IMG/VR virus record: IMGVR_UViG_3300047201_000009
Location: 1 to 34,768 of that record
Length of the DNA: 34,768 bases
Source: a virus
Direction: 5' to 3' (one strand)
The position numbers and the translations under genes were made by a program. Positions 15,803 to 23,166 of this stretch are shown here, piece by piece (positions within the stretch are counted from its first letter, which is position 1; the number at the start of each line of letters is the position of its first letter). Below the pieces are notes generated by a model. The model was not told the origin of the DNA. It made no database searches and worked only from the letters and a program-made list of their open reading frames with translations.

Positions 15803-17067
15803 TGCCGCACCAGCATTGCAATCTTGCGCGTGTCCTGCTCGATCCAGGGATGCAAGATTTCTTTGTAGTTCGGCGAATCAATACTGCCGCAATCCCCTTC
15901 CATGAGAAGCCGTTCAATTGCATTTCTAACGCTTTCCAGGTTGGAATCGTCCACCAGAATCCAAGGGACTTCCGCTTTCATGCAGGTTTCAATATCATGC
16001 CGACAGACTTCGATTTCATGCCCACCGTCGAGCCAGGCCAAGCCGCAACCCGCAATTTGATCCGATTTCAATTTCTCCCTGGAATCTCCGATTGCATTGC
16101 TGATTCTTAAATTTGTCTCTTCGCCGAGAATTTCGCAAATATCTGCCGTCCTTGGATCTGTATCATAGGTGAGCAATTCTGTCCCCGGACCCGCCAGCCA
16201 ATTCAGGAGATAGCCGAAGAAGCCTTTACAGGTTCCCGTTTCAACAACGCGCTTAGGACGCCCGGCTTGCTCATAGGCCCATGCAATCGCCCGAGTCTGC
16301 GCTGAGATTTCCTGTTCGGTCTGTCTTTCCAAGAGTGTTCCCTGATCGGTTTCAATTGAGGCGGCCAGCTTCCGAGCCAACGGATTATTTACCAGATGGC
16401 CAACCGAAGGAACCAGCCTGTGTCCATCATAGGGAACCGAGAATATCTCTTGATGTGGAGCTCCACCCCATTTTTGCTGATAGACAAAATCCGATAGGTG
16501 GCTTTCCATGTCGGTCGCCAGGGCCAGGCGCCAATCGGCCTTGATCGTGTTGGAGGCGTCGTTTTGATGGATCACGCCTTCGGCTCCAGCCTCAATTATC
16601 CCGAACCCGGCCAGCTTCACGCGCCTGTACCAATCCTCGTCGGCGTGATACCAAGGGATTTGCGTGTCCCAGGGACCCACTATGTCGATTGCCTGCCGAC
16701 TATATAGGCACAATACGTCGTAAAGGGTGAAAATCACGCCCCAGCCCGGAGCGGCGTCCTCCGCAATGGAAATCAGCCTATCGAGCGCTTCCGGGGTACA
16801 TTTCATGTCCGAATGGGCGAAGAGAACGGCGTCGGCGTCATTTTCTCTAGCCGTTTCCTGAAATGCATTTTGGGTCTGCGCAAAACTAAGCGGAACGATA
16901 GGACGATGACAGGCTTGCCATCCCCGCGGCTGAAATCCACTTAAACTATTATCTAGGACTAGCAACTCATAGATCCTGCCGTCATCAACGGCTGGCGTGA
17001 TGCTTTTCAGGCAATCTTCCAGCAAATCCGGGCGATTGACAAAGGGCACGCAGGCAATGATTTTCAA
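15799..17067 (-). CDS. Glycosyltransferase (GT2-like) fused to SAM methyltransferase-like domain
   Basis: Predicted 422 residues with two catalytic-looking domains. Residues 1-210 resemble a GT-A family 2 glycosyltransferase: KIIACVPFVNRPDLLEDCLK, ELLVLDNS, an HSD at 85-87 (DxD-like), and WYHADEDWYRRVKLAGF (139-155). Residues 270-422 resemble a class I methyltransferase of the Methyltransf_24 type: VVETGTCKGFFGYLL (motif I, 274-288), YDTDPRT (acidic loop, 301-307), AWLDGGHE (344-351) and WILVDDSN (369-376). Start is TTG at 17,067 in a TTGA overlap. It probably makes or modifies a glycan on a virion or cell-surface target; substrate unknown. Confidence 0.8.
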   Translation of the reverse strand: MKIIACVPFVNRPDLLEDCLKSITPAVDDGRIYELLVLDNSLSGFQPRGWQACHRPIVPLSFAQTQNAFQETARENDADAVLFAHSDMKCTPEALDRLISIAEDAAPGWGVIFTLYDVLCLYSRQAIDIVGPWDTQIPWYHADEDWYRRVKLAGFGIIEAGAEGVIHQNDASNTIKADWRLALATDMESHLSDFVYQQKWGGAPHQEIFSVPYDGHRLVPSVGHLVNNPLARKLAASIETDQGTLLERQTEQEISAQTRAIAWAYEQAGRPKRVVETGTCKGFFGYLLNWLAGPGTELLTYDTDPRTADICEILGEETNLRISNAIGDSREKLKSDQIAGCGLAWLDGGHEIEVCRHDIETCMKAEVPWILVDDSNLESVRNAIERLLMEGDCGSIDSPNYKEILHPWIEQDTRKIAMLVRQ

Positions 17068-17414
17068 AAGTAAATCTCCGTAGCGAAAGGCAGGCCGTCC
17101 TTGTCCTCGATATACCTCACGTCCACAATCGGCGGAGTCTGGCCGTCTGGCATGGTGAACTTATCGAGCGGGTTCACCACCACTGAATCACACAGCGTGA
17201 TCTGCGTGTCGCTGATAACTTCCGTTCCGCTCTTACCGATCACCCTTTTCTGCTTATGGGCAATGACGCATTTGCGAGATACGCCCGTGGCATAAGTGGC
17301 CGCGCCCCAGCCGTCAACACTCACGTAGGCGGCATGGGTGATCGTCGGGAGGCCGATCAGGTTATCGGCGATGGTTCCGGCTGTCGATACCAGGCCGTGC
17401 AGGTTGATAGTCAT
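17064..17414 (-). CDS. Head-tail connector/head-closure-like protein
   Basis: Predicted 116-residue beta-rich protein. KRVIGKSGTEVISDTQITLC, then FTMPDGQTPPIVDVRYIEDK and a final ATEIYF match the general form of small head-closure or stopper proteins that follow the connector gene in siphoviruses. The family name cannot be fixed from sequence alone. ATGA overlap upstream and TTGA overlap with the glycosyltransferase-methyltransferase gene downstream. Confidence 0.7.
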   Translation of the reverse strand: MTINLHGLVSTAGTIADNLIGLPTITHAAYVSVDGWGAATYATGVSRKCVIAHKQKRVIGKSGTEVISDTQITLCDSVVVNPLDKFTMPDGQTPPIVDVRYIEDKDGLPFATEIYF

Positions 17415-17542
17415 TTATTACCGAAGATGCGCTGTAGAAAACATCTCCATCCACAGCAACAGAAATGGCCCCAACCGGGCACATGAATTCCGGCGCATTG
17501 TTTTAAATGCAAGCCGCAAAGATATGAGTGTTTCATTGTCAT
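17411..17542 (-). CDS. Tiny Cys-rich protein (43 residues)
   Basis: Predicted 43-residue protein with Cys-Gly-x-His, Cys-Ala-Gly-x-His, CCCGWRC, i.e. Cys at 9, 16, 28, 29, 30 and 34 and three His, ending in the basic FLQRIFGNK. Start ATG 17,542 overlaps the preceding stop (TGATG) with AAGGATAAGG just upstream; the TGA overlaps the next gene's ATG (ATGA). With its partner it fills the whole 252-nt space between two neck genes. Probably a small metal-binding protein; no family identified. Confidence 0.6.
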   Translation of the reverse strand: MTMKHSYLCGLHLKQCAGIHVPGWGHFCCCGWRCFLQRIFGNK

Positions 17543-17670
17543 CAATGCCTTATCCTTTTAATTATCCCGCATCTTTCGCACTGGATTTCCATATAGGATT
17601 CATAACTACAAATCCTATAGGTTTTGGGCCATTTGTGCTTTAGCAGAAACCAACATAAAAGCCTTCTCAT
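17542..17670 (-). CDS. Tiny zinc-ribbon-like protein (42 residues)
   Basis: Predicted 42-residue basic protein, MRRLLCWFLLKHKWP then a C-x9-C-x-x-C arrangement ending QCERCGIIKRIRH. Cys at 6, 21, 31 and 34, with CERCG as half a zinc ribbon. It is supported by junctions rather than length: its ATG (17,670) overlaps the stop of the preceding neck gene (ATGA) and its TGA (17,544-17,542) overlaps the next ATG (TGATG). Small proteins beginning with a hydrophobic LLCWLLxHKW-type segment and a CxxC pair occur in other phages; function unknown. Confidence 0.65.
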   Translation of the reverse strand: MRRLLCWFLLKHKWPKTYRICSYESYMEIQCERCGIIKRIRH

Positions 17671-18449
17671 ACGCGCCTCAAATCCACACTTGAACGCGAT
17701 CCATATTTACGTTCGCCCCAATCCGCCAGCATTTCCATCACAGCATCCGGAATCACCTTGCGCCTCTTTGGATTCGAGCTATTGAACCGGATGTCTATTG
17801 AGCCTACGGTCAAGCCATTGAGCCCTTCCCGGTCATCCGCCGCCGTCAGGTCGGCATCAATCTGGTAGATTGCCAGCTCGCAGCAGGCATCCTTGAGCTT
17901 CTGGGGAATAACGTTGTCGTCTATCTCATCCCCGCGCAGATCGTAGGTTCCCGCACGCGGCCACAAGAGTGCCTGAGTTTCATAAGCAGTCGGCCAGGTA
18001 TCCTCATCCCATTCGATCTGTTCATCGAGTAGGCGCGTAGCCGTAATGAGGGCCCGGTTGAGCGTGTCATCCGTTGCGGCGTCGACGGCGGTGGAATTGT
18101 GCAGCCGGGTGGAAAGATACGCCTTCATCTCGGCAAGCGTGGCGTAGGAATTGGCCGACGCGCTTCCCGGTGTGGCAACGAGTGAATCCAGAACCTTGAT
18201 CGTGTGGGAGCGCGTGTCGGTCCGGCCGCCCGATGTGACTACCGTGTTGACGGCCTGGTAACTATTGCCCGCCGTGCCGCCCGATAACCATACTTTCGTG
18301 CTCGTTGTGTCGTGGCTATCGGTCCCCTTGGTAATGCCGGTATCGACACTCCAGGTTGAGGTGTCTATGGTTTCGGCCGTGGCGAGCCAGTCGCTCCAGT
18401 CGAAACCATAATCTTTTACCGCCGCAGATTCTTTTACATAGATAGTCAT
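17667..18449 (-). CDS. Two-domain neck protein: fibre-tail-adaptor-like plus DnaT-like connector
   Basis: Predicted 260 residues. The N-terminal part (about 1-87) with VKDYGFDWSDWLA, TSTWSVDTG, VWLSGGTAGNSY and RTDTRSHTIKV matches small phage fibre-tail adaptor proteins. The C-terminal part (about 95-260) with ASANSYATLAEMKAYLS, LNRALITATRLLDEQ, TQALLWPRAG, VIPQKLKDACCELAIYQ and KVIPDAVMEMLADWGER matches the DnaT-like family, which in phages is the head-tail connector after the portal. These are often separate genes; here they are one. Its role is probably in the neck ring joining head and tail. The stop overlaps the next tiny gene by ATGA. Confidence 0.75.
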   Translation of the reverse strand: MTIYVKESAAVKDYGFDWSDWLATAETIDTSTWSVDTGITKGTDSHDTTSTKVWLSGGTAGNSYQAVNTVVTSGGRTDTRSHTIKVLDSLVATPGSASANSYATLAEMKAYLSTRLHNSTAVDAATDDTLNRALITATRLLDEQIEWDEDTWPTAYETQALLWPRAGTYDLRGDEIDDNVIPQKLKDACCELAIYQIDADLTAADDREGLNGLTVGSIDIRFNSSNPKRRKVIPDAVMEMLADWGERKYGSRSSVDLRRV

Positions 18450-18463
18450 CTCGGAACCTCATG

Positions 18464-18490
18464 GGGCCGGAGCGTCATTCATTCCGGCCC
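18464..18490 (-). other. GC-rich hairpin upstream of the neck gene
   Basis: Perfect 8-bp GGGCCGGA/TCCGGCCC stem with an 11-nt loop in the 47-nt gap between two genes, followed by CATGAGGTTCCGAG and the ATG at 18,449. No T tract. Confidence 0.5.
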
Positions 18491-18496
18491 GACGAA

Positions 18497-18907
18497 TTAG
18501 CCCAATGACTCGGTGATGGTCAGCGATGTAATGGATACTTCGGCGTATTGCACGATAGAGAGCGTCGGCATGTTCAGGTCGCTGCCCGATGTGCCGCACA
18601 ATCCCTGATGCGCTGCCGCTCCACCGCTGGTCAGGATACGGAAGAATGAAGCCGTGCCGGTTGCATCCGCGGCTGAATCCTTGGTGATGGCCGCCGCCGT
18701 TGCCACTCCAGCCGCTGCATCGCCGAACGCATCCGCACCGAGTGTCAGTGTGGCAAGCAATACCTGATCGGTTATGTTCGTGGCCACATCTGCGGGAACG
18801 CCGGACCCGACGGTATATATTTTCACCGTGCCGTTGTTGAGCAGAGCTGTCATTGCATCGCAAGCCGCATTCGCCTGGACTGCGCTTCTTTTTGGTGAGT
18901 ATGCCAT
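18497..18907 (-). CDS. Phage structural protein, widespread hypothetical type
   Basis: Predicted 136-residue Ala/Thr/Gly-rich protein. The pattern AACDAMTALLNNGTVKIYTV, LLATLTLGADAFGDAA, DATGTASFFRIL, and GTSGSDLN is one I know as a common small protein near capsid and fibre genes of tailed phages; its exact function is not established, with a decoration or adaptor role possible. I start it at ATG 18,907, 8 nt after GGAG; ten further codons upstream lie in the hairpin and are rejected. It precedes the neck genes directly. Confidence 0.7.
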   Translation of the reverse strand: MAYSPKRSAVQANAACDAMTALLNNGTVKIYTVGSGVPADVATNITDQVLLATLTLGADAFGDAAAGVATAAAITKDSAADATGTASFFRILTSGGAAAHQGLCGTSGSDLNMPTLSIVQYAEVSITSLTITESLG

Positions 18908-18920
18908 TTTGGTTTCTCCA

Positions 18921-18950
18921 AATAAAAAGGGCGCCAATGCTGAGCGCCCT
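18921..18950 (-). terminator. Terminator-like hairpin upstream of the 136-residue gene
   Basis: AGGGCGC/GCGCCCT 7-bp stem with a 9-nt loop followed on the minus strand by TTTTTATT. The segment GCCCTTTTTATTTGG is identical to that upstream of the scaffold gene. The next start codon (18,907) lies only about 20 nt beyond, with GGAG between, so it is probably an attenuator or 5'-end element. Confidence 0.7.
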
Positions 18951-18985
18951 TGTTTGAAATCTGCGATTGTTACGATTAAATTGCG

Positions 18986-20965
18986 TTATCGGTCATCCGG
19001 GATTATGGTTATCCGATTCTCTGCCGGCACTCTGCCTATGCGATTCTCTGCCGCAACCACACCGATTCGATTTTCGGTTAAAACTTTATAGAGATATCGC
19101 GCAACCGCGTAGGGATACATATCGCCTACCGCCTGGTTCGCAAACGTATGATTGAGATTACCGGATGCCCGCATTGTTTCTGCGGCCAGGACTGCCTTAG
19201 AATGGTCGAATGAAATGCTGCCGCCGCTCAGCATTGTTTCAGCACCGATAGCCGCTAAAATCTGGGATAGGGTTAATCCGCCCGAGCCAATTAATGTCTC
19301 GGCCCCAATCAAAGCCTTTGAATGATCGTGCGTCAAATTCCCAGAGCCAGGCATTGTCTCTGCGGCGACAGCGGCTTGGGAATAGAGGAAGGATAGGTTT
19401 CCATCTCCGCTCGGAGGCGCGGTAAATATCCAGTTCGTATTACTCGCCGTATTGAGCGAATTCACACCCGCATACCACAATGGCGAAGCATCCACAGTTG
19501 ATCGCCTGATATCGAGCCAGTCGCAGGAAATAGGACCAGCGCCGGTGCAGTGCAACGTGAAAGTTCCCGCTCCGTCAACCGTATCGAGGATTATGCGGAC
19601 ACTTCCGCCTCCACCAGCGCCGTTGACATTGAAGGTTGCCACATTCGTTGTGGTGCTCTTCGTAAACTTGACCGCATGAGCCGCCGTGCCGTCGTCTTTG
19701 AAGTCGGCGAAAGTTGGTCCGCCAATTATGTTTAAGTCTGCACTTCCCGCTGCGGGCGCAAACCAGAAATTATTGAATGTTTTTCCACCTGAAGTAAATG
19801 ATTTCGATAGCGCAGTTGAATCGGTGAATTTTATAGTGCTGTCTGCGGCATTTATTGTCGCATTAGCATTCACTTTCCCAGACCAATTATTTCCAGAGCT
19901 TGTTAGTGTCCATAATCCATTTCCCAGGTTAATAGTATAAATATTGGAATTGTTGCAATCAAACCAAGGGGCAGTAAAATTATTTCCATTCGCGTCAAAG
20001 GTTCCTCGGATAAGAGCGAAAGAATTTGCTGCATTGCTAGTGAAAAAACTATCTTGCAAGGTTAATGTGCCGCCAGGAGCATTTTCCCAAATTCCTTTCG
20101 CCCAAATATTTCCCGCACTCGTCAGGGTATAGCTTCCTCTTCCTTCAAACGTGTAAGTCTGCGTACTCCCCGTCAGCACCATCCCCGTAGTGGCCGTATG
20201 CAGCGCCATGCCGCCAAACACACTTGCCGCCGTGCTGGTCGTGAACGTCGGCACATTCGTTACAGGAAGCACACCGTCTACTCCAAGCCATGTGCCATCG
20301 GGAATTCGTGGCATATCCTGAGTGAGTGTCATGCCGGTTGCGCCGAATGATAGATTGTCCAGTATATAGAAATCCTGTATCAGCGGGACCCTGCCTGCTC
20401 CACCGCTTCCACCTGTGCCAAGATACCAGTTGGCTGCGGTTGACCAGTTATTTGCTGCACCGCTGGCCTTATACCAGTACTGTGGAACGCTGGCCGGGAA
20501 TGTGATACCGGAACAACCGGTCAGTGTTGTCCCTCCGCCTATATCGGTTTGAAGGGAGAAGTCCCACGAACCCGAGCCTGCACCGGTTATATCCTTGAAA
20601 TCTGTATTCGTGACTGCAACTGTTCCATTGCAGGTGATGGTGCGTTTGGTGCCGATGGCGTTCGAGCAAATCAAAACCTGATTGATGCGAGAGTTTCCGT
20701 TGAAGGTGAAATTTCCAGAAAGCGTGATATTGGCACTGAGAATAAACTGACTGGTCTTGAAGGCTACGCCGTTATAGATTATGGCATCTGGAGCAAAAGC
20801 AACATTGACCGTCACATTATAAGCAGCAGCCGCAGATGCAGAATCAAAATTGGCTACATCTCCAGCTCCGGGCACACTCGCACCACCACTACCGCCGGAT
20901 GAAGTAGACCAATGCGCCGTGTCGTTAATGTTCCCAGTTCCCAGAATCCAGAAACGGTCTGCCAT
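18986..20965 (-). CDS. Large beta-helix-like fibre/adhesin protein with C-terminal repeats
   Basis: Predicted 659-residue Gly/Asn/Thr/Ser-rich protein. It opens with FWILGTGNINDTAHW and has a second copy, YWYKASGAANNWSTAANWYL, around residue 165, both of the adhesin-type WxxGxGxWxxxxNW family; the body is a run of short strands (ANITLSGNFTFNGNSRI-like) typical of parallel beta-helices. Residues 524-603 are four exact-length 20-residue repeats with a common AAxGAETMxGSGN core, and residues 629-657 contain three ENRI repeats. No signal peptide, so probably a virion protein rather than a secreted one. Likely a fibre or capsid appendage; receptor unknown. Confidence 0.65.
   Translation of the reverse strand: MADRFWILGTGNINDTAHWSTSSGGSGGASVPGAGDVANFDSASAAAAYNVTVNVAFAPDAIIYNGVAFKTSQFILSANITLSGNFTFNGNSRINQVLICSNAIGTKRTITCNGTVAVTNTDFKDITGAGSGSWDFSLQTDIGGGTTLTGCSGITFPASVPQYWYKASGAANNWSTAANWYLGTGGSGGAGRVPLIQDFYILDNLSFGATGMTLTQDMPRIPDGTWLGVDGVLPVTNVPTFTTSTAASVFGGMALHTATTGMVLTGSTQTYTFEGRGSYTLTSAGNIWAKGIWENAPGGTLTLQDSFFTSNAANSFALIRGTFDANGNNFTAPWFDCNNSNIYTINLGNGLWTLTSSGNNWSGKVNANATINAADSTIKFTDSTALSKSFTSGGKTFNNFWFAPAAGSADLNIIGGPTFADFKDDGTAAHAVKFTKSTTTNVATFNVNGAGGGGSVRIILDTVDGAGTFTLHCTGAGPISCDWLDIRRSTVDASPLWYAGVNSLNTASNTNWIFTAPPSGDGNLSFLYSQAAVAAETMPGSGNLTHDHSKALIGAETLIGSGGLTLSQILAAIGAETMLSGGSISFDHSKAVLAAETMRASGNLNHTFANQAVGDMYPYAVARYLYKVLTENRIGVVAAENRIGRVPAENRITIIPDDR
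18989..19396 (-). repeat. Coding tandem repeats (20-residue x4, ENRI x3)
   Basis: Positions 19,396-19,157 encode four consecutive 20-residue units aligning at A-A-E-T-M/L and S-G-N/G, three of them with DHSKA or a variant. Positions 19,081-18,989 encode ENRI three times at spacing of about 9-10 residues (TENRIGVVA, AENRIGRVPA, ENRITIIPDD). DNA copies are diverged, so the repeats are old or under protein-level selection. Confidence 0.7.
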
Positions 20966-20992
20966 TACTTATTTCACCTTTATCGGTTCAAT

Positions 20993-21361
20993 CTAAAACC
21001 AAATAGGCAGCGGGTCATTGATTGAATTATTCTTTCCAGTACAATTCAGATTACCGTGCACTGTCAGGTCGGCATTTAATGTTAGAGATCCGTCATTCAT
21101 ATCAACTGACTTCGCATCAGCTTTTCGGTTGATTGTTACCATGCCAGATTTGTTGATCTTCACGGCAATGTCTTTGTCGGGAATCCAGCATGATGCTTGT
21201 CCGTTCTCTATAGCGGCCCAATTCTTAGCGTCGGACCAAGATCCCTCACCACCAATCCAATAGAGTGTTTTGGGTTTCTTCAGTCCCGAACTGATTAGGA
21301 CTGATCCTACCGCCACACCTAATAATGATGTTCCTAGAAATCCCCTTCGTGTCAGATTCAT
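20993..21361 (-). CDS. Tat-signal protein with beta-helix-type repeat
   Basis: Predicted 122-residue protein that begins MNLTRRGFLGTSLLGVAVGS, a textbook twin-arginine signal (TRRxFLG followed by a moderately hydrophobic h-region), so it would be exported folded if synthesised in a Tat-competent host. The mature part opens with YWIGGEGSWSDAKNW, a motif of adhesin and autotransporter beta-helices, and continues with short strands. The next gene starts with the related FWILGTGNINDTAHW, so the two probably share a fold. There is no lipobox Cys. A Tat-exported protein encoded between virion genes is unusual. Confidence 0.7.
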   Translation of the reverse strand: MNLTRRGFLGTSLLGVAVGSVLISSGLKKPKTLYWIGGEGSWSDAKNWAAIENGQASCWIPDKDIAVKINKSGMVTINRKADAKSVDMNDGSLTLNADLTVHGNLNCTGKNNSINDPLPIWF

Positions 21362-21720
21362 GGTTTATCTTCCTCAATAGGTTTTACCTCAATCGGCTTA
21401 ACATCCTTCGCCTTAATCTTCGCCTCAAGTTCAGCCACCTGAGCGGTTGTCTCGATAATTCGCTGCTCGGCTTCCGTTTTCATTGCGATCAACTCTTCTT
21501 TGGTGGGTTCGTAGGGAGGCTTGCTGGATTCAAGTTCAACGTGTTTAGCCCAGCCTTCTGCGAGATCCTTGCATTGCTTATAAATATCGTCTTCGGTGAG
21601 ATCCTTTAGCTGTTCTTCGCCGAAGTACAGAGCACTCTGATAACGTCCCTGTTTGGTATCCTCGTTGATCTGGATCTGCAACCGGGCACCCTTAATCTTA
21701 ATTGCTTCGGTGATGTCCAT
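21358..21720 (-). CDS. Small coiled-coil protein
   Basis: Predicted 120-residue, Glu/Lys-rich protein. Residues 72-106 (TKEELIAMKTEAEQRIIETT, then AQVAELEAKIK) form a clear coiled coil and the C-terminus has a KPIEVKPIEE repeat. It ends in an ATGA overlap with the Tat-signal gene. Possibly a structural linker or chaperone for its neighbours; no family recognised. Confidence 0.6.
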   Translation of the reverse strand: MDITEAIKIKGARLQIQINEDTKQGRYQSALYFGEEQLKDLTEDDIYKQCKDLAEGWAKHVELESSKPPYEPTKEELIAMKTEAEQRIIETTAQVAELEAKIKAKDVKPIEVKPIEEDKP

Positions 21721-21736
21721 GATTATTCCTATACCC

Positions 21737-22594
21737 TTAAGCCTGTGTCACTATCCCGATGAACCGATCCGATGCACCCGCGGCCGTGAACCTCAGGGTA
21801 ATCATCGCTCCGTTGAGATCCGTGTTGGCGAAGTCAATCGTATACATGCCGTAAGCCACTTCGGTCGCTGCATTCGCACACGCAGCAAAACTTCCTGCAT
21901 CAATACGCCGTGTAGATGTCACGGTCAATCCGGTTAAGGGCACTCCACTCGAATCCACCATGAGGAAGGTGAAATTCGGGAAAGCTGTATTCTTTTTGAG
22001 AGCAAGTTGCGCGGTGGTAAGGTCTACCGTCTGCGATAACTTTGTTCCATTTGTCGTGGGGAGACCGCCGTTTGCTCCAGGTATGGCAGCGGGCAGGCTA
22101 TTGACTGTGCCCGTAGGAGTTGCCACATCAAAAAACGCTTGGAAAGCATCGGCCACCTGCGTACCGCTTTGAGTGATTGCATGGCCCAATATTTGAGCCA
22201 GACTCACATCGAGGAGATCGGCTGTGACACCATGTCCCGCATATAGCGAATCATAGACATTCGCAGCCAACACCGTAAATTCATGGAACACAGGACAAAT
22301 CTGATCGGCATCGGTAAAGCAGAGCATCGCACGACCCAAGAAATTGACGTTCGCCGCCGTCAATTCGAGATCCCACAAGCCGCCGCCTCCGGCCGTAACG
22401 ATATCGTTATCGCCAGCACTGGCACTGAGAGTCAAATGTTGATGCGCGACAGCATCGTTATCGTCCGAATCCTGAGTCAGGATGCAGGCAATGTCCGTCA
22501 CCGTCATTGCATCCAGTGGGGTGAGGCCGTCCGCATGATCCAGAAAGGGACCGACCGTGATTCGTACGGCTGTATTGGTTTTTAGAAATCTCAT
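21737..22594 (-). CDS. Phage structural protein, fibre or baseplate-like
   Basis: Predicted 285-residue protein. The first 120 residues form a beta domain (TAVRITVGPFLDHADGLTPL, later GLWDLELTAANVNFLGRAML) that I associate with small phage upper-baseplate or fibre-like proteins; a helical/linker region (ADLLDVSLAQILGHAITQSG) follows and a second beta domain ends the protein. Strong GGAG ribosome site and an ATGA overlap upstream. Likely virion protein; partner and location are not determined by sequence. Confidence 0.6.
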   Translation of the reverse strand: MRFLKTNTAVRITVGPFLDHADGLTPLDAMTVTDIACILTQDSDDNDAVAHQHLTLSASAGDNDIVTAGGGGLWDLELTAANVNFLGRAMLCFTDADQICPVFHEFTVLAANVYDSLYAGHGVTADLLDVSLAQILGHAITQSGTQVADAFQAFFDVATPTGTVNSLPAAIPGANGGLPTTNGTKLSQTVDLTTAQLALKKNTAFPNFTFLMVDSSGVPLTGLTVTSTRRIDAGSFAACANAATEVAYGMYTIDFANTDLNGAMITLRFTAAGASDRFIGIVTQA

Positions 22595-23157
22595 AAGACT
22601 CTCCTTCTATAAGCGCTCATTAAAATCGGGATTGAAGGGCCGGAAGGGGCAGCCCCTTCCACTCCGCAACGCAATTCATACACATTATTACCCGCACTCC
22701 AATCCGCAGGCAACGCACCTGAATATCCCGCCGTCTTGTCTACCACCTGATTGAGTGCGCCATTTGTTGTGGCCGAGTAACCAATAGTGAGAGCGTTGGC
22801 AGTATCCATAGAAAAAACGATGCAATAGTTCGTCCCTCCGGTCAGAGTTACCGGATTTGGCGTAATATTGGCCTGTGTCAAATGCCCTCGCCAATCATAG
22901 GCACTCATGCCGGATGTAATTGCCACTTCTGCGGTTCCTTGACAGATCAGAGTTGCCCTATCTGCACTGTAAATAGCCAATAGAATATTGCCTTGGGCTG
23001 CATAATACTTGCAATAGACGGAGATTTCTTTAACCGTCATATTCCCCGAGCCGGGACAAGTCCAATTCAGATATGTATCCCAATTAGTGAAAAGCATCAC
23101 CGAACTTGGATTCGTATCTCCAAAATAAGTCTGATTTCCAAAATATTCTATTGCCAT
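22591..23157 (-). CDS. Hypothetical beta-sandwich structural protein
   Basis: Predicted 188-residue protein, Thr/Gly/Asn-rich with alternating strands (NMTVKEISVYCKYYAAQGNI, then LLAIYSAD, and TLTGGTNYCIVFSMDTANAL), the usual pattern of jelly-roll carbohydrate-binding-like phage proteins. No enzymatic motif. It lacks a signal peptide. The stop overlaps the following start in ATGA. I infer a virion surface or glycan-binding role, similar to its neighbours. Confidence 0.6.
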   Translation of the reverse strand: MAIEYFGNQTYFGDTNPSSVMLFTNWDTYLNWTCPGSGNMTVKEISVYCKYYAAQGNILLAIYSADRATLICQGTAEVAITSGMSAYDWRGHLTQANITPNPVTLTGGTNYCIVFSMDTANALTIGYSATTNGALNQVVDKTAGYSGALPADWSAGNNVYELRCGVEGAAPSGPSIPILMSAYRRRVL

Positions 23158-23166
23158 ATCAACTCA

